DNA of 64,000 bases, from positions 8,990 through 72,989 of the forward strand of contig NPFB01000036.1 of NCBI GenBank assembly GCA_014084085.1, read 5' to 3'. The notes below the pieces were generated by a model. The model was not told the DNA's origin. It was given only the letters and a program-made list of their open reading frames with translations, and did no database searches. A program made the position numbers and the translations under genes. Source of the DNA: Hondaea fermentalgiana (taxonomy: Eukaryota > Sar > Bigyra > Thraustochytrida > Thraustochytriidae). Shown in pieces: positions 47,754-58,080 of this stretch (its first letter is position 1; each line of letters opens with the position of its first letter).

Positions 47754-48988
47754 CTACAACGAGGAAGAGGACGTCGACTGCGCAACGCGGATAACGACCT
47801 TGCCCCGTGCGTGGCCACCCTCGATACGGCGATGCGCTTCGGCAGTGTCCTCGAGCGAATAGACCGAGTCCGTGATGGGTTTGACGGCGCCCTCATCTGC
47901 AAGCTTGGCAAGAAGCTTGAGCGAGTCGGCGCGCGGCTGCACCACGTTGTAGTAATAGTAAGGGCCTGTAACAGGCGCGGCAAGCTTGCGGTAGGCAGCA
48001 TAGGCGTACCCAATGAGATTGCCCAGGGTGTTTTCTGCGCCAGTGACGCCATCTGGCATATCAAGCGCGGAGGCAATTTTCGTCGCCCAGCCCGAGTTCA
48101 TGACATTAATGTAATAGCCAGAAGGGTTGATGCATTTCATGCCGCGAAGCTCGTAGTCGCCACCCATGAGATCAAAAATGTAGTCGACATTGACAGCAAC
48201 CTCTTCGAAAGCCTCGGTCTTGTAGTCAATGGGGCGATCGGCGCCGATCGATTTGACAAAGTCAAAGTTGCTCGCAGAACACGTGGTATACACGTAAAGT
48301 CCATAGTACTTTGCCACTTGAATGGCAACGCTTCCGACACCACCAGCGCCGGCGTGAACTGAGTAAAATTCCCGTCAATTTCGTTCGCATTTCATTTTTG
48401 CATTTTGTCATCGTTTTGGATATGATTTGTTAATTCGAAGCGTCGTTCGGTCAGCGCTCCGCACACACGTATACATACACAACAGAGAGAAAGAAGCTGT
48501 CAAGAAGAATTTGAAGGGATCGGAGGCAACTTACTGAGAATGCTTTTGTTCTGTCCGCGAAGCTTTTCGGTGATTCCAACCGCCTCGTAGCCTTGGAGAA
48601 CAGTCTGACCAACGAGAGGGAGTCCCGCAGCCTGGTCGTCGTCAAGATTTCTGGGCGCAAAGTCTGCATGACCCTCGCGCACCGTGACATACTCAGCGCA
48701 TCCGCCTTGCGTGGCCACAATAGGAAGCATGAAAAACACACGATCGCCCTTGTTGAAGCGCGAGCCGCTGTCAGCCTCGGCGACGACGCCGCAGACATCG
48801 CAGCCGACTACCTTGGGGTTCGGGAAGAACGGGATGAAGGACTTGCGCAGCTTCCAGTCCACGGGGTTCACCGCTGACGAGATCACCTTGACCAGGATCT
48901 CGCCTTTGGCGCGGGTCGGTGCCGGGAAGTCATTCTGCAGCTTGAGGACCTCGGGCCCGCCCTTCTCCGTGTACACGACCGCGCGCAT
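47754..48988 (-). CDS. Zinc-independent MDR-family quinone oxidoreductase / alcohol dehydrogenase-like (two exons)
   Basis: 352 residues when exon 1 (48988-48535) and exon 2 (48358-47754) are joined across a 176-base intron; neither part alone is complete. Exon 1 gives the catalytic domain: the MRAVVYTEKGGPEVL start, SAVNPVDWKLR, and VVGCDVCGVV, with no structural-zinc cysteine cluster. The junction restores the NAD(P)-binding loop HAGAGGVGSVAIQVAK at the start of exon 2. The rest of the Rossmann fold and the family-typical C-terminal GHARGKVVIRV follow. Members reduce quinones, enones or similar small carbonyls with NADPH; the substrate is unknown here. The ATG at 48988 opens directly into the first beta strand, so no targeting peptide is expected. 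Confidence 0.9.
48359..48534 (-). other. Spliceosomal intron in the MDR oxidoreductase gene
   Basis: 176 bases with a GTAAGT donor at 48534 and an ACTCAG acceptor ending at 48359 (minus strand), phase 1. Removing it turns a premature stop into the uninterrupted conserved Ile-His-Ala-Gly-Ala-Gly-Gly-Val-Gly motif, which is strong support. Confidence 0.95.
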
Positions 48989-49974
48989 GTTCTTCGTCTG
49001 CCCGCTTCAGCCCTTCGCTCTCTACAAGATCTCGCTCGCTCGCCCGCTTGCTTGCCTGCTTACTTGCTCGCTTGCGTTCGGAGTTTGCAAGTTTGCAACC
49101 TGCTTCGCGGAGAGCTTCTTCTCCCCGCCTTGCTTTTCATTCCCCTTTTGTTCGATTTGTTCCTTCCTTTTCAGTTCTCCTTTTCGTCTTTTCGTCTTCT
49201 CCATCTTCCCCTTGGCTTCTTTCTCGACGCTGCGTGGCGTGTGACAGGGAGACGAGATTGCGCAAATCTACACCGTGACTTTCATTATCAACGCGCGTGG
49301 CCCCAGCAGCCGAGCAACCAAGCCGCCGAGCTGGGCTAGACTCGGCTCCACTACTGACTGCCTGACTGTCAAGGCTCTCCTCTCCTCCCCCGCGATATCG
49401 CAAGACCGCCACATCGTCGTTGCGATATCAAAGTCGGCGACCCCGGCGGCTTCGAGGCCTCGCGATCTCCGCGCTGCGGTCATTCGCAGCAATCTCCGCT
49501 TTCTGCCGACCAGCACGACCGGCACGGCCAGCTGGCAGCTCCTAGGCAGTGTGGCGTGCGCAATCCTACGCTCAAGTGATCTTCACGATGATCGACGATC
49601 TCCCACTCAGGCTCAGCTCTCTCATTAGTATGCAGAGCGGACAGACCGCCCGGATCCTGGATCTTTCGTACAGCCTGGCAGATTCTTCAACTTCGACACC
49701 GAGATTCAGACTTTGACATGCAAGGATATTCGCGCTCGCGGGCGGTTTCGGGGACTCCCCGTGCCGGTCCCTCGAGCGGAGGCCTCCAAGCAAGTGCAAG
49801 CAAGCAAACAGGCTGAGAGCGCTGACGCGCAAGGAGCGCGCTGCCGGCAGCGAGGCGAAAGCAGACCGAGACGGAGGTCCCAGAGCGCCTGCGCGCGCAG
49901 CTTGGCCGCAACGCCTTGCGGAGAGAGACTCTGCAACTGATGTGCTCGAGATAGCAGCATCACAAGACGAGCGC
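48989..49974. promoter_or_regulatory. Divergent intergenic region between the MDR gene (-) and pecanex (+)
   Basis: 986 bases between opposite ATGs. CGCT/GCTT-rich sequence lies near 49030-49080. No gene seen; it presumably holds both promoters and 5' UTRs. Confidence 0.5.
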
Positions 49975-52900
49975 ATGCCACGACCACATCGGAGAGATGT
50001 CGCGCCTGTCCTGGGCGCGCACAAGTGGGGTCTAGCGCGATGTAGACTACTAGAGTGTGCCCTTGGCGGGCTAAGGTTTTTTACTCCTGCAGCGATCGAA
50101 GGCATCGTCCTGGCGCCGCCAGAGTGCATTTTGTTGCAGCTCGTGCTCTGGGCAATTTTGCCCATCGGCAACCTGACTCTGTACATGCAAAACCAATCGT
50201 TTTCACCGCTGTATCGTGCTTGCGTTGCAGCGCTGTTCACATCTGCTGGTGTCGTTGCGCTTCGGCTCGGTAGTTTTGCTCTTGGATGGAAGGAGGCAAC
50301 GAACAAAGCAACAGCGAGCTCGGGGCGGCCCCATTCTCGGTCGCGTACCAAGCGATCAGGAGCCAGAGTCGCCATCTTGCCGCCCTCCTCGGAGCCGCGT
50401 CAGACACAAAAGTTCCTCGACCACGAACGACCCGTGTCGCCAACGATCAGCAACGCGAGAGAAAACAGATGCCGTGCGGCGATTCGCTTCTCATGTGCGC
50501 CAACAACCCTCGATGCTGGTGGTTGTAGAGATGTTGCGCGGCGCCTCAGCGTAGGTGCATTTCTCTCTTTTGTGTTTATATTCAGTGTCGCCCGCGAAGA
50601 TTTGGCGTGGAGTGCATCTGACCCTCTCTCGAGCTTTGTGCAAGTGTTGAGCTGGACCTCGTTTGGTATGGCCCTGTATTGCGTGGCCGTGCGTCACCCC
50701 GTGGAGCTTGCACAATGGCTCCCTCATTCTCAAGTTACAGACTTTGCAATGCGGGCAAGTCATGTAGTTCTAGCATGCGTATGTTGCGGTCTGCGCATGA
50801 AGCCCGGTGTGATCGCCATTCTACCCGTTCTCTGGATGTTGGGCTTTATACCATGCCCCCAAGCACTCGTAGAATGGAGTCTCGAGATGTTGACTCTGCA
50901 CGTCTTTGGCGGAAGTGCGGCAAGCTCATCAACGAGAGTTATCGCCAACTTTACAATCAGTCTCGTGACTTCGAGTCTTTCGATTGCGTCTTTCTATGGC
51001 CTTGGAGCCATTGGAGGAAATATCGCTGCAGCATGGCTTGGGGCGATGCTGAGTCAAGGTGTTTTACAGAATGCGAGGATGCGTAGCGCTGATAAGACAT
51101 CCTTCTCTCCCCGTATGGCCTTGTCACGACGTTTCCTCTTTCCCTTTGCCATGTGTGGTGCTGCAGGGTTTGGCGCCTTCTCTCCACGCATTTCTTGGAA
51201 GATCTCAATTTGCATCGCTGGGGGCATCTTTGCATTACAAACCACATTTTCGTTGCTGCCCTTTCTTCTTCCACGTGCCTGGAAGGCCCGACAGGACGTT
51301 GCCTTTAGCATGGCAAACGTATACCTGCTTTCTATAGGCATGTTCAGGCAATCCGTGCCAGATTTGTCTGCCCTCGAGCTCTGCTCGCTGGGCGTGCTGA
51401 CGTTGCGCAACGTGCGTGTGGCTTCAACCTCCCCCAAAACGGCCAGCGCAGAGGTTCTGTTGGCGATCAGCGCCGAAGGCCTCTTAAATTCTATTCAAGG
51501 ACCGTGGCGCTTCGTCTTTCTCTCATACACCCTGAGCATTCGCGCTGCTGCGGTGGGTTGGCTGCTCTTCGTTGCCCGTGAGGCGCTTGGAAACCTTTGC
51601 TTTATGAGTGTGCACACGTGGACTGCTCTTCGCGAGCCAAAGCTCCGGCTACCCAAAGGCGCTCGTGCGCTTTGCATCATTGCAGCACCAGTCTGGAACC
51701 CAGCCATGGCAGTCTTGGCGGCAGTCTTTGGAAGTCCTTTTGTTCCCGTCGCAGGCGCCGGGGTTTTTGTGGCGGGATTTCCACGTCCACGGCGCCTCTG
51801 GGCCAATTGTCTGCCGACGCGCGGATTGAGTCCCGAAGCTGGTTATTACCAGCAAATGCTTCCGCGTCTGCTAGACTCGTTGGTCAAAGAGCCTGCAGCC
51901 CTTCACTCTGCGTCTCGTTTTGGTTCCACTATCTTTCTCGTTCGCTTCGAAAAGATGATTGCCTGGATTCAGATTCTCGAGCACGAGGCAGGCTACAGCA
52001 TTGCTCACGTCAAAGGTCTCGAGATGCAGGAACCTACGAGTTGTCACAACGTCGAAGCAAATCATCTCGATGCGCTAATTGAGCGAAATCGAGGTGGTCT
52101 CATTGTGTACCCAATGTGTAAACTAGACGTGCAGACGTACTCGCATGCGCAAGTTGGCCTCGTGGGTGTTATGGGAAGTCCGGACATGGCGCATCTACTG
52201 CATCGTTGTATTGGATATGTGCTTGCATGGAAGCTTGTACACGAGGGCAAAGAGTTCCAGCAAAAAGTGTACGAGCTTATTGTATCTGAGACATCGTTTT
52301 CTGCTCATCTCGGGAACGACTCTACGGACCAGCTCGAATCATGGGTCACTTTTCTTTGTGCCAATCGTATATCAGCTGCTGCGTCCCCACTTTCCGAGCA
52401 CAAGCGGAACTGGGGAACTAACGACTTTCATCAAGGGCCAATGGGGCCAATTGGGCCTCTTGGAGACGATTTTGACATTGATGTGCTTTTGGATGAGCTC
52501 GATGATGCCGAGCTAAGCAGTGAGGATTATGCGAGCGACTACAATGATGATGAATCGGGGGCTTGGCTTGCAAAGGATGCACTAGCTGCGGAACTTGGAG
52601 TTCACCTCCAGTCGCATTCTTGCGAGCATCAGGTGTCACCCGAGAGCCTGCATCAATCTGCTGTCTGGCCTTCATCTCCTGATGCATCACACGTAAATCG
52701 GACAGGTCTGCTGCCGGAGATCGAGAAGACGAGTACGAAGGAAGTGGGCTCTGCATTTGGGTCGAAGACGCCTTTTGTTTCAACGAGCATTCAACCTCGA
52801 GAAAAGGAAAAAGCTTTGCGACGTTCAGAAAGTAGTCAAATTGACAAATGCTCACAGCAAGCGAGTCCACGAACGACAGCCATGCCCTTGCCTTCACCAG

Positions 52901-53868
52901 AAAGACCTTGCGATGTTCCGATCGCGTGCCCGCAGTCGCCTGTGGTCCTTTCTTCGCCGGAAGAAATATTGAATTCGCCAATATGGTCCCAAGGTTCGCC
53001 ACTTCCACCTCCCCCGCTTGCGGTCGAGACGATTGAAAGCACAAAATCACCCACGGCTCTGCACGAAGCGCACAATTATGCTTTGCACTCCAGACCTGAG
53101 ATCTCGACGTTTCTCTCTGGTCCAGCGCACGAAAATACGACAGGAGACCTGCATGCAAAAGACTCATCGACAAGATGTATGCGTATTCCTGACAACGCCC
53201 CGAACCGCATCAGAAGCTCGAGCACCTACGACCAGGATCCTCATTATGGAGAGAAGGAAGAATGCGAGCTACGCGACGAGGACCCGAGCAGAATTGCGGA
53301 GGTCCTGAAGCAAGCTCGAAACATTCTTGCTTGCGAAGCGCGCCTACTCAGCGCTCAGTTTGTCCTTGAAAAGTTCAAAGGGGACAGCGCGCTCTCTTCA
53401 ACATTTCGGACAGCCGTTAAGCTCGCCCTGGATGCGCTATTATTGGGCGACCCAGATCCATCACTCCTTGATTTCAAAGCTTGTGCTACGGCGCTGGAAT
53501 CCTATGCTCACGAATGGTTCATTGGGCCTGAGGACGACTCCAACTGGGAAAAAGCAATACAGCGCGAGTGCTTGCATCTGCTATCACTTGCAGAGCGCAA
53601 GGAGCACGAATTTGGAAGTGGTCTGCAGCTCTTGCAGTTGTCGCTGCAGCAAGAAAGCGCTTCATTATGCTTGGTGCAGTCGTCGGTCGTGCGTGGGATT
53701 TGGGCCGCGTTGACGATGGAGCTGGTCTTTTTCGCGAACGACGACGATGAACGTTACTCGATTCAAGCCCATCCGACGTTTTTGCGTAACCTGATCATTC
53801 AGGGCGCCGAGCCACCTTTGGGTTATCCCGTCTTTTGCAGTGGGCCCGTCCTAATTCCAAAGTTGTAA
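49975..53868 (+). CDS. Pecanex-family multi-pass membrane protein
   Basis: 1297 residues from the ATG at 49975; the frame also stays open upstream to a GTG at 49942. About a dozen or more hydrophobic helices fill residues 40-640. The diagnostic pecanex C-terminal region then follows. It starts near GRP-type LPTRGLSPEAGYYQQ, continues through WIQILEHEAGYSIAHVKGLE, and includes MQEPTSCHNVEA. After a long Ser/Asp/Glu-rich variable insert (about 860-1120), the last conserved block ends the protein, with VRGIWAALTMELVFFANDDDE and PTFLRNLIIQGAEPPLGYP. Pecanex acts in the ER of animals and affects Notch signalling in flies; its role in protists is unknown. The insert, which splits the family C-terminal region, is larger than I would expect. 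Confidence 0.9.
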   Translation: MPRPHRRDVAPVLGAHKWGLARCRLLECALGGLRFFTPAAIEGIVLAPPECILLQLVLWAILPIGNLTLYMQNQSFSPLYRACVAALFTSAGVVALRLGSFALGWKEATNKATASSGRPHSRSRTKRSGARVAILPPSSEPRQTQKFLDHERPVSPTISNARENRCRAAIRFSCAPTTLDAGGCRDVARRLSVGAFLSFVFIFSVAREDLAWSASDPLSSFVQVLSWTSFGMALYCVAVRHPVELAQWLPHSQVTDFAMRASHVVLACVCCGLRMKPGVIAILPVLWMLGFIPCPQALVEWSLEMLTLHVFGGSAASSSTRVIANFTISLVTSSLSIASFYGLGAIGGNIAAAWLGAMLSQGVLQNARMRSADKTSFSPRMALSRRFLFPFAMCGAAGFGAFSPRISWKISICIAGGIFALQTTFSLLPFLLPRAWKARQDVAFSMANVYLLSIGMFRQSVPDLSALELCSLGVLTLRNVRVASTSPKTASAEVLLAISAEGLLNSIQGPWRFVFLSYTLSIRAAAVGWLLFVAREALGNLCFMSVHTWTALREPKLRLPKGARALCIIAAPVWNPAMAVLAAVFGSPFVPVAGAGVFVAGFPRPRRLWANCLPTRGLSPEAGYYQQMLPRLLDSLVKEPAALHSASRFGSTIFLVRFEKMIAWIQILEHEAGYSIAHVKGLEMQEPTSCHNVEANHLDALIERNRGGLIVYPMCKLDVQTYSHAQVGLVGVMGSPDMAHLLHRCIGYVLAWKLVHEGKEFQQKVYELIVSETSFSAHLGNDSTDQLESWVTFLCANRISAAASPLSEHKRNWGTNDFHQGPMGPIGPLGDDFDIDVLLDELDDAELSSEDYASDYNDDESGAWLAKDALAAELGVHLQSHSCEHQVSPESLHQSAVWPSSPDASHVNRTGLLPEIEKTSTKEVGSAFGSKTPFVSTSIQPREKEKALRRSESSQIDKCSQQASPRTTAMPLPSPERPCDVPIACPQSPVVLSSPEEILNSPIWSQGSPLPPPPLAVETIESTKSPTALHEAHNYALHSRPEISTFLSGPAHENTTGDLHAKDSSTRCMRIPDNAPNRIRSSSTYDQDPHYGEKEECELRDEDPSRIAEVLKQARNILACEARLLSAQFVLEKFKGDSALSSTFRTAVKLALDALLLGDPDPSLLDFKACATALESYAHEWFIGPEDDSNWEKAIQRECLHLLSLAERKEHEFGSGLQLLQLSLQQESASLCLVQSSVVRGIWAALTMELVFFANDDDERYSIQAHPTFLRNLIIQGAEPPLGYPVFCSGPVLIPKL

Positions 53869-54224
53869 GAGCAAAGATTGTGAAGTCTAGGACCACCCAC
53901 ATCGATGAGCAAAAGTTTAATGATGAGATAAAATGTGAATGTCAAAAATGTATTGAAAGGCAAAAATTCAAAGGGGTCAGGGGCTTTCAGCAACGCGTGA
54001 GGTCGCGATGCACCGTGCGGCACAAGGCTGCGGAAGAACAAAGAAGAGCAGAAGAAGGAAAGAGAGAAAAGAAGCACAACTCAGACGTAGGGTACACGAG
54101 CGTAGCACGGCGGTGAGATTGGTTTGGGACACGAAGGTACCAATGCGCAAAGGTCTAGATAGAGAACGCACAACTCTACTTTGCGAGAGCAAGCAAACAA
54201 GCAAGCGAATGAACGCGCGCGTTT
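53869..54224. other. Convergent intergenic region, no gene seen
   Basis: Spacer with the 3' UTRs of pecanex and the AP2 factor; purine-rich on the plus strand near 54040-54080. Confidence 0.6.
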
Positions 54225-56168
54225 TTACGCCTGAGCGTGGTGAGACTCCTTGTCCCGTTTATGCGATTGCTGTTCGCGCGCGGTCTTGACTCGTTTCTTG
54301 ACGGGAGCCGACGGAACGGACACCTCGACATCGTCCGAGCCAGTATCGTCGAACTCATTGCGTTTGGACTTGGCGTGTTTATGGTGATGCCGGCCTTTGT
54401 CGCGGTCGCCAGAAGACCTTGATCGAGATCCGCGTGAATCACCGTCCGAGCCGCCCTCAGTACTGATTGTAGATCCCGTGAAGCCATTTCCAGATGTCCC
54501 GGACTCTCCTCCGGACGACTGCATGTTCTTCTCATCTGACTCGGAGGAGTCACGACCCTCCTTGCTCGAGGACCCGGACTCGCCGCTAAAGCTTGCGTGG
54601 TCTTTGCTGGGTTTATGGCGAGAGTCACTGTCGCGCGAAGAGGAAGCGGGGCTCGGGGATCTTCGGCGACCACGCTCACGTTCGCGAGTAAGTTCGAGGC
54701 GAATTTCCTTTTCAATCTCACGTGCAACTTCCTCGCGTTCCTTGGGATCTGGAAAGTTGAGCAAAGCTTCTGCTGTGGGGCCGTAGGCCTCGATGAGCTT
54801 TGAGTCGACCATGAGCGCGGCGTGCTTTTCGGAGACGAAGGTACCAAGGTTTTCGGTCTTGCCATTGACCCAGGCACGGGCCACCCAGCGATGGTCCCGT
54901 TTGTGCCAGGATACGCCGCGGTACTTGCTACTGCAGCGGTTTGACTTGCGGCGCTTACGCCTGCGCTTTTGCACCGCGATCGGTGTTTGCGAAGCACCGG
55001 GGTATCCGAAAACGCCTTGAGGAGGCATGCTCATGAAGGGCACAGATGATGGATGCGGCGGGTATTGCATCGGATACTGTCCGATGGGCATCTGACCCTG
55101 GGGCATGAAGTGCATACCAGAAGGCCATTGCTGCATCGTTGGCATTTGGGCCTGTGAATTCTGCTGCTGCTGCTGTTGCTGCATCCCGTCAGGAGGCATC
55201 ATGAGAAAGACTGGCTGTCCATAATAAGACCCAGCAATCATGGTCCCCTTGGGCGGTTGCGGGTACCCCTGCTGGACAGGGAAGCCGTGAGGCTGGCCTT
55301 GCGGGGCGAATTGCCCGGGAGTGAATTGACCAAACGGCATTCCCGAGAAGCTGGCATTGCTCGAGTGTTTGGAGGTGGTGGAATTGCTGTTGAAGGAGAT
55401 CCCGGAAGCGCCATCGTTGCCCGACACAGAAGATCCATTTGCCGCAGGGGGTGTACTGGTGTTTGTAGATCCTAATGCTGAGTCGTTACTGTTCGGTTGA
55501 TTGTTCCCAGTTGCGTCCACGAAGCGGCCTGTCCCTGGACCCACCATGCTTGGTGTCGATGCGGAGCCAGATCCGGACCCGCTGCTATCGCTTGCAGAAG
55601 AATTGCCAGTCTGGCTCGAGTTTGCTGATCGTGCGCCATTCATTTGTGACGAGTTGCCACTTGCGAGATTCATGAAGAAGGGGAGCGATGACGAAGTTTG
55701 TGATGCATCACCGCTTTCCAGTTGTCGCTGGTGGTGTTGCTGTTGCTTTTGCTGTTGCTGTTGCTGTTGCTGTTGTTGCTGCTGCTGGGGGAATGGATAC
55801 CCAGACCCGTCGTGCGCAACAGTCTGTTGTTGCTGGCCTTGGGCGTCCTGCTGTGTTGGTCCAGAGCCCTGGTTCTGCCGATTTACAAGGGCTGAAGACA
55901 GAAAATTTGCAGACGGCGACGAAAACATGTGAACCATGTTGTTGTTGTTGTTGTGATTGCTGTCGTGATTCATGTGTTCGTGGTCGGGAGAAGGATTGTG
56001 GTTGTTGGTGATGGTTGAGCCGGAACTAGAATTATGGCTCGAGCCGGCGACCGAGGGTGAGATGGCGCCCCCGAGCCAGCCCCCAAAAGATGTGGAAGAC
56101 ATTGAGGAAGGCATGCCAAGCGCGCCAGCTGGTGGTTGTTGCCCTGCTCCAAAGTTCATGGGATGCAT
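54225..56168 (-). CDS. AP2-domain transcription factor with Gln-rich regions
   Basis: 647 residues from the first in-frame ATG (56168). The first 400 residues are low-complexity: Ser/Asn/Gly-rich, an unbroken poly-Gln run encoded at 55735-55789, and several QGxP/PQG repeats, typical of activation regions. A basic Lys/Arg cluster (about 395-408) precedes one AP2/ERF-type DNA-binding domain (about 410-475). It reads SKYRGVSWHKRDHRWVARAW, then NGKTENLGTFVSEKHAALMVD, and ends in AYG. The C-terminus is Glu/Arg-rich, then Ser-rich with a basic RHHHKHAKSKR stretch. AP2 domains are known from plants, apicomplexans and stramenopiles. The target genes are unknown. Confidence 0.87.
   Translation of the reverse strand: MHPMNFGAGQQPPAGALGMPSSMSSTSFGGWLGGAISPSVAGSSHNSSSGSTITNNHNPSPDHEHMNHDSNHNNNNNMVHMFSSPSANFLSSALVNRQNQGSGPTQQDAQGQQQQTVAHDGSGYPFPQQQQQQQQQQQQQKQQQHHQRQLESGDASQTSSSLPFFMNLASGNSSQMNGARSANSSQTGNSSASDSSGSGSGSASTPSMVGPGTGRFVDATGNNQPNSNDSALGSTNTSTPPAANGSSVSGNDGASGISFNSNSTTSKHSSNASFSGMPFGQFTPGQFAPQGQPHGFPVQQGYPQPPKGTMIAGSYYGQPVFLMMPPDGMQQQQQQQNSQAQMPTMQQWPSGMHFMPQGQMPIGQYPMQYPPHPSSVPFMSMPPQGVFGYPGASQTPIAVQKRRRKRRKSNRCSSKYRGVSWHKRDHRWVARAWVNGKTENLGTFVSEKHAALMVDSKLIEAYGPTAEALLNFPDPKEREEVAREIEKEIRLELTRERERGRRRSPSPASSSRDSDSRHKPSKDHASFSGESGSSSKEGRDSSESDEKNMQSSGGESGTSGNGFTGSTISTEGGSDGDSRGSRSRSSGDRDKGRHHHKHAKSKRNEFDDTGSDDVEVSVPSAPVKKRVKTAREQQSHKRDKESHHAQA
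55735..55789 (-). repeat. Coding CAG/CAA run (poly-Gln) in the AP2 factor
   Basis: Mostly mixed CAA and CAG codons giving about 14 consecutive Gln residues, so length is likely variable between strains. Confidence 0.9.
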
Positions 56169-57401
56169 GTTCAAGCCCGTGTTCGACGTGCCGCGGCAAC
56201 AACGGCAGACGAGGGCTCACGTTCCAAAGCGCTCAGAAAGGAATGCGCGTCAACAGCGTTGGTAAAGCCGCGGACCTGCAAGACAAGGTCCTCTTCAGAT
56301 AGCGAAGCGTAGTGTTCGCAAGGAAGTCAATCGGTCGATCGGTCGGTCAATCGCTCTCGACGAGGTGGACGAGCACGAAGACGTCAATGCGTACCGGACG
56401 GTCTGCTCAAACGTCGGCGTCGCTACTCTGCTTCCTCGCAAACGCGAGCGCGAACGTCACGAGCAAGAAGGGAGAGAGAGGGAGGAGTACGCCGTAGGCC
56501 GGCTTCCCCTACTAGCACGAAGGCGCGAAGGCGCGCGACGCGGCCTTGACCTTGGCGATGGCGACCTCGCGTGGCAGGCGTCCGCCTCGGAGTCGAGACG
56601 CGCGAGGCGATCGAGGCACGCTTCGCTCGTTCGTCAGCCGGCAGGCTGGCAGAGCTTGAAGGGAGTGGCGGCGGTGGCGACGCCGCTGGTGGTTGTCGCG
56701 GTCGCGCGTAGTCTGCACGCGCGGGGTCGTCGCGACGCGGTTCGGGTCTGCGAGGGGGGCTGCGGCGCCAGCGGCGCTACGCGTCTAGTCCCGGCAGCGA
56801 AGGGTACGGCAGGTGTCGGCCCTGTGCTTGTGCCGAGCGGGGTCTGCCTCCCCGCCGCGTTGCAGCTACGCCGTGAGGGCAACCAGACTTTCGCGACCCG
56901 CGCGCGACGAAAAATTCAACCCCTCGCTCCGCCGTTCCACAGTATCCCGCATTCCGGCCACAGTGGTGACTGCTGTGGACCTTGCGTAGGCCGTCTCGTG
57001 CTTCCCTCCACACGGGTGAGGGGGCGGCCCGGGTTAATCTGTCACAGCTTCTAGGATGGCGCGCGTTTCGCGACTGTCTTGCGTCTATTTGGCAGTCCGA
57101 AGGCTGTGGTAGTGGCGGTGTAGAGGGGTAGCACTGGATGGCGTGAGCTACAGGGCGCTGACGTGCGGCCCCGTAGGGAGCCACTTGCGGTGCGAGTGTT
57201 GTGAGGCGGCTGCAAGTCTGTGTGGTGGTCTACACTGGGGCGGGTGGGGGTTGTCGGTTCACCATCGACAGCATTGGCGTCTCTGCCGTGCCTGCCTGCT
57301 GCCATGGCTGCTATCTATCTACCAGCTGCCTGGCTGTCTGCCAGCTGCGGCAGGCTGCTATGCCACTGACGATCTGATCTGTCTGCCCGCTGCCGACGGA
57401 C

Positions 57402-57465
57402 GCGCCGCGCCGCGCCGCACCGCACCGCGCCGCACCGCACCGCACCGCACCGCACCGCACCGCAG
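57402..57465. repeat. (ACCGC)n / (CGCGC) pentanucleotide repeat
   Basis: About twelve imperfect units of a pure-GC-rich motif. Confidence 0.88.
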
Positions 57466-58027
57466 CATCCGCAGGCATCAGCACTGCATCCACAACCGCA
57501 ACTTGCCGCTGCCACCCTCTGCGAGGCTGTGCGTTTTTTTTTTCCGTGCCTGCGTGCCTATTTGTCAGGACGCAACCTCACCCAAAACTATGTCGTACAT
57601 CCTAGCGAGCGAGCGCGCGATCGACCAAGGCGAATCGATTCCACGCGATTTCCTTCTCTCTCCCTTTCCCCCTTCCCCCTCCCCCCCTCCCTTTCCTCTC
57701 TGCGCATCGCGGTTGGCCGCTGCTGTCGCTGTGTGCTGCTCGTGTCAGTCGAGCATTTGCCCTCAACTTCAGCTAGCTGCCTGGCTACCCATCGCTACGG
57801 CCGCGGACGGTGAGACGGCCCAAACCAGTCCGCTGCCTAGCTGCTTGCTTTGCGAATACCAAAAACATCACTACCGGCGTCCGAGAGGCCGGTCGAGCAG
57901 CCACCTTATTCATTTATTCGCTGTCAAGGCGCACAACGACATGGATTGCGGCCAAGAAACTGAAGCGAGTCGCAGTCGCAGTCGCAATCGCAGTCTGTTG
58001 GCTTCGGCGTCGAACGAGCCATCGGTC

Positions 58028-58080
58028 GGATGGATGGATGGATGGATGGATGGATGGATGGATGGATGGATGGATGGATA
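58028..58080. repeat. (GGAT)n tetranucleotide microsatellite
   Basis: Thirteen uninterrupted units, the reverse complement of the CATC repeat at 1943-1995 and of the same 53-base length. Confidence 0.95.

Noticed and set aside
48500..48534. The MDR gene as two separate genes or a pseudogene with a premature stop
   Set aside because: GT-AG splicing across 48534-48359 exactly restores the conserved NAD(P)-binding loop, so it is one functional two-exon gene.
58028..58080. CRISPR-like or minisatellite array
   Set aside because: Perfect head-to-tail tetranucleotides with no spacers; the same applies to the other tandem repeats in the window.
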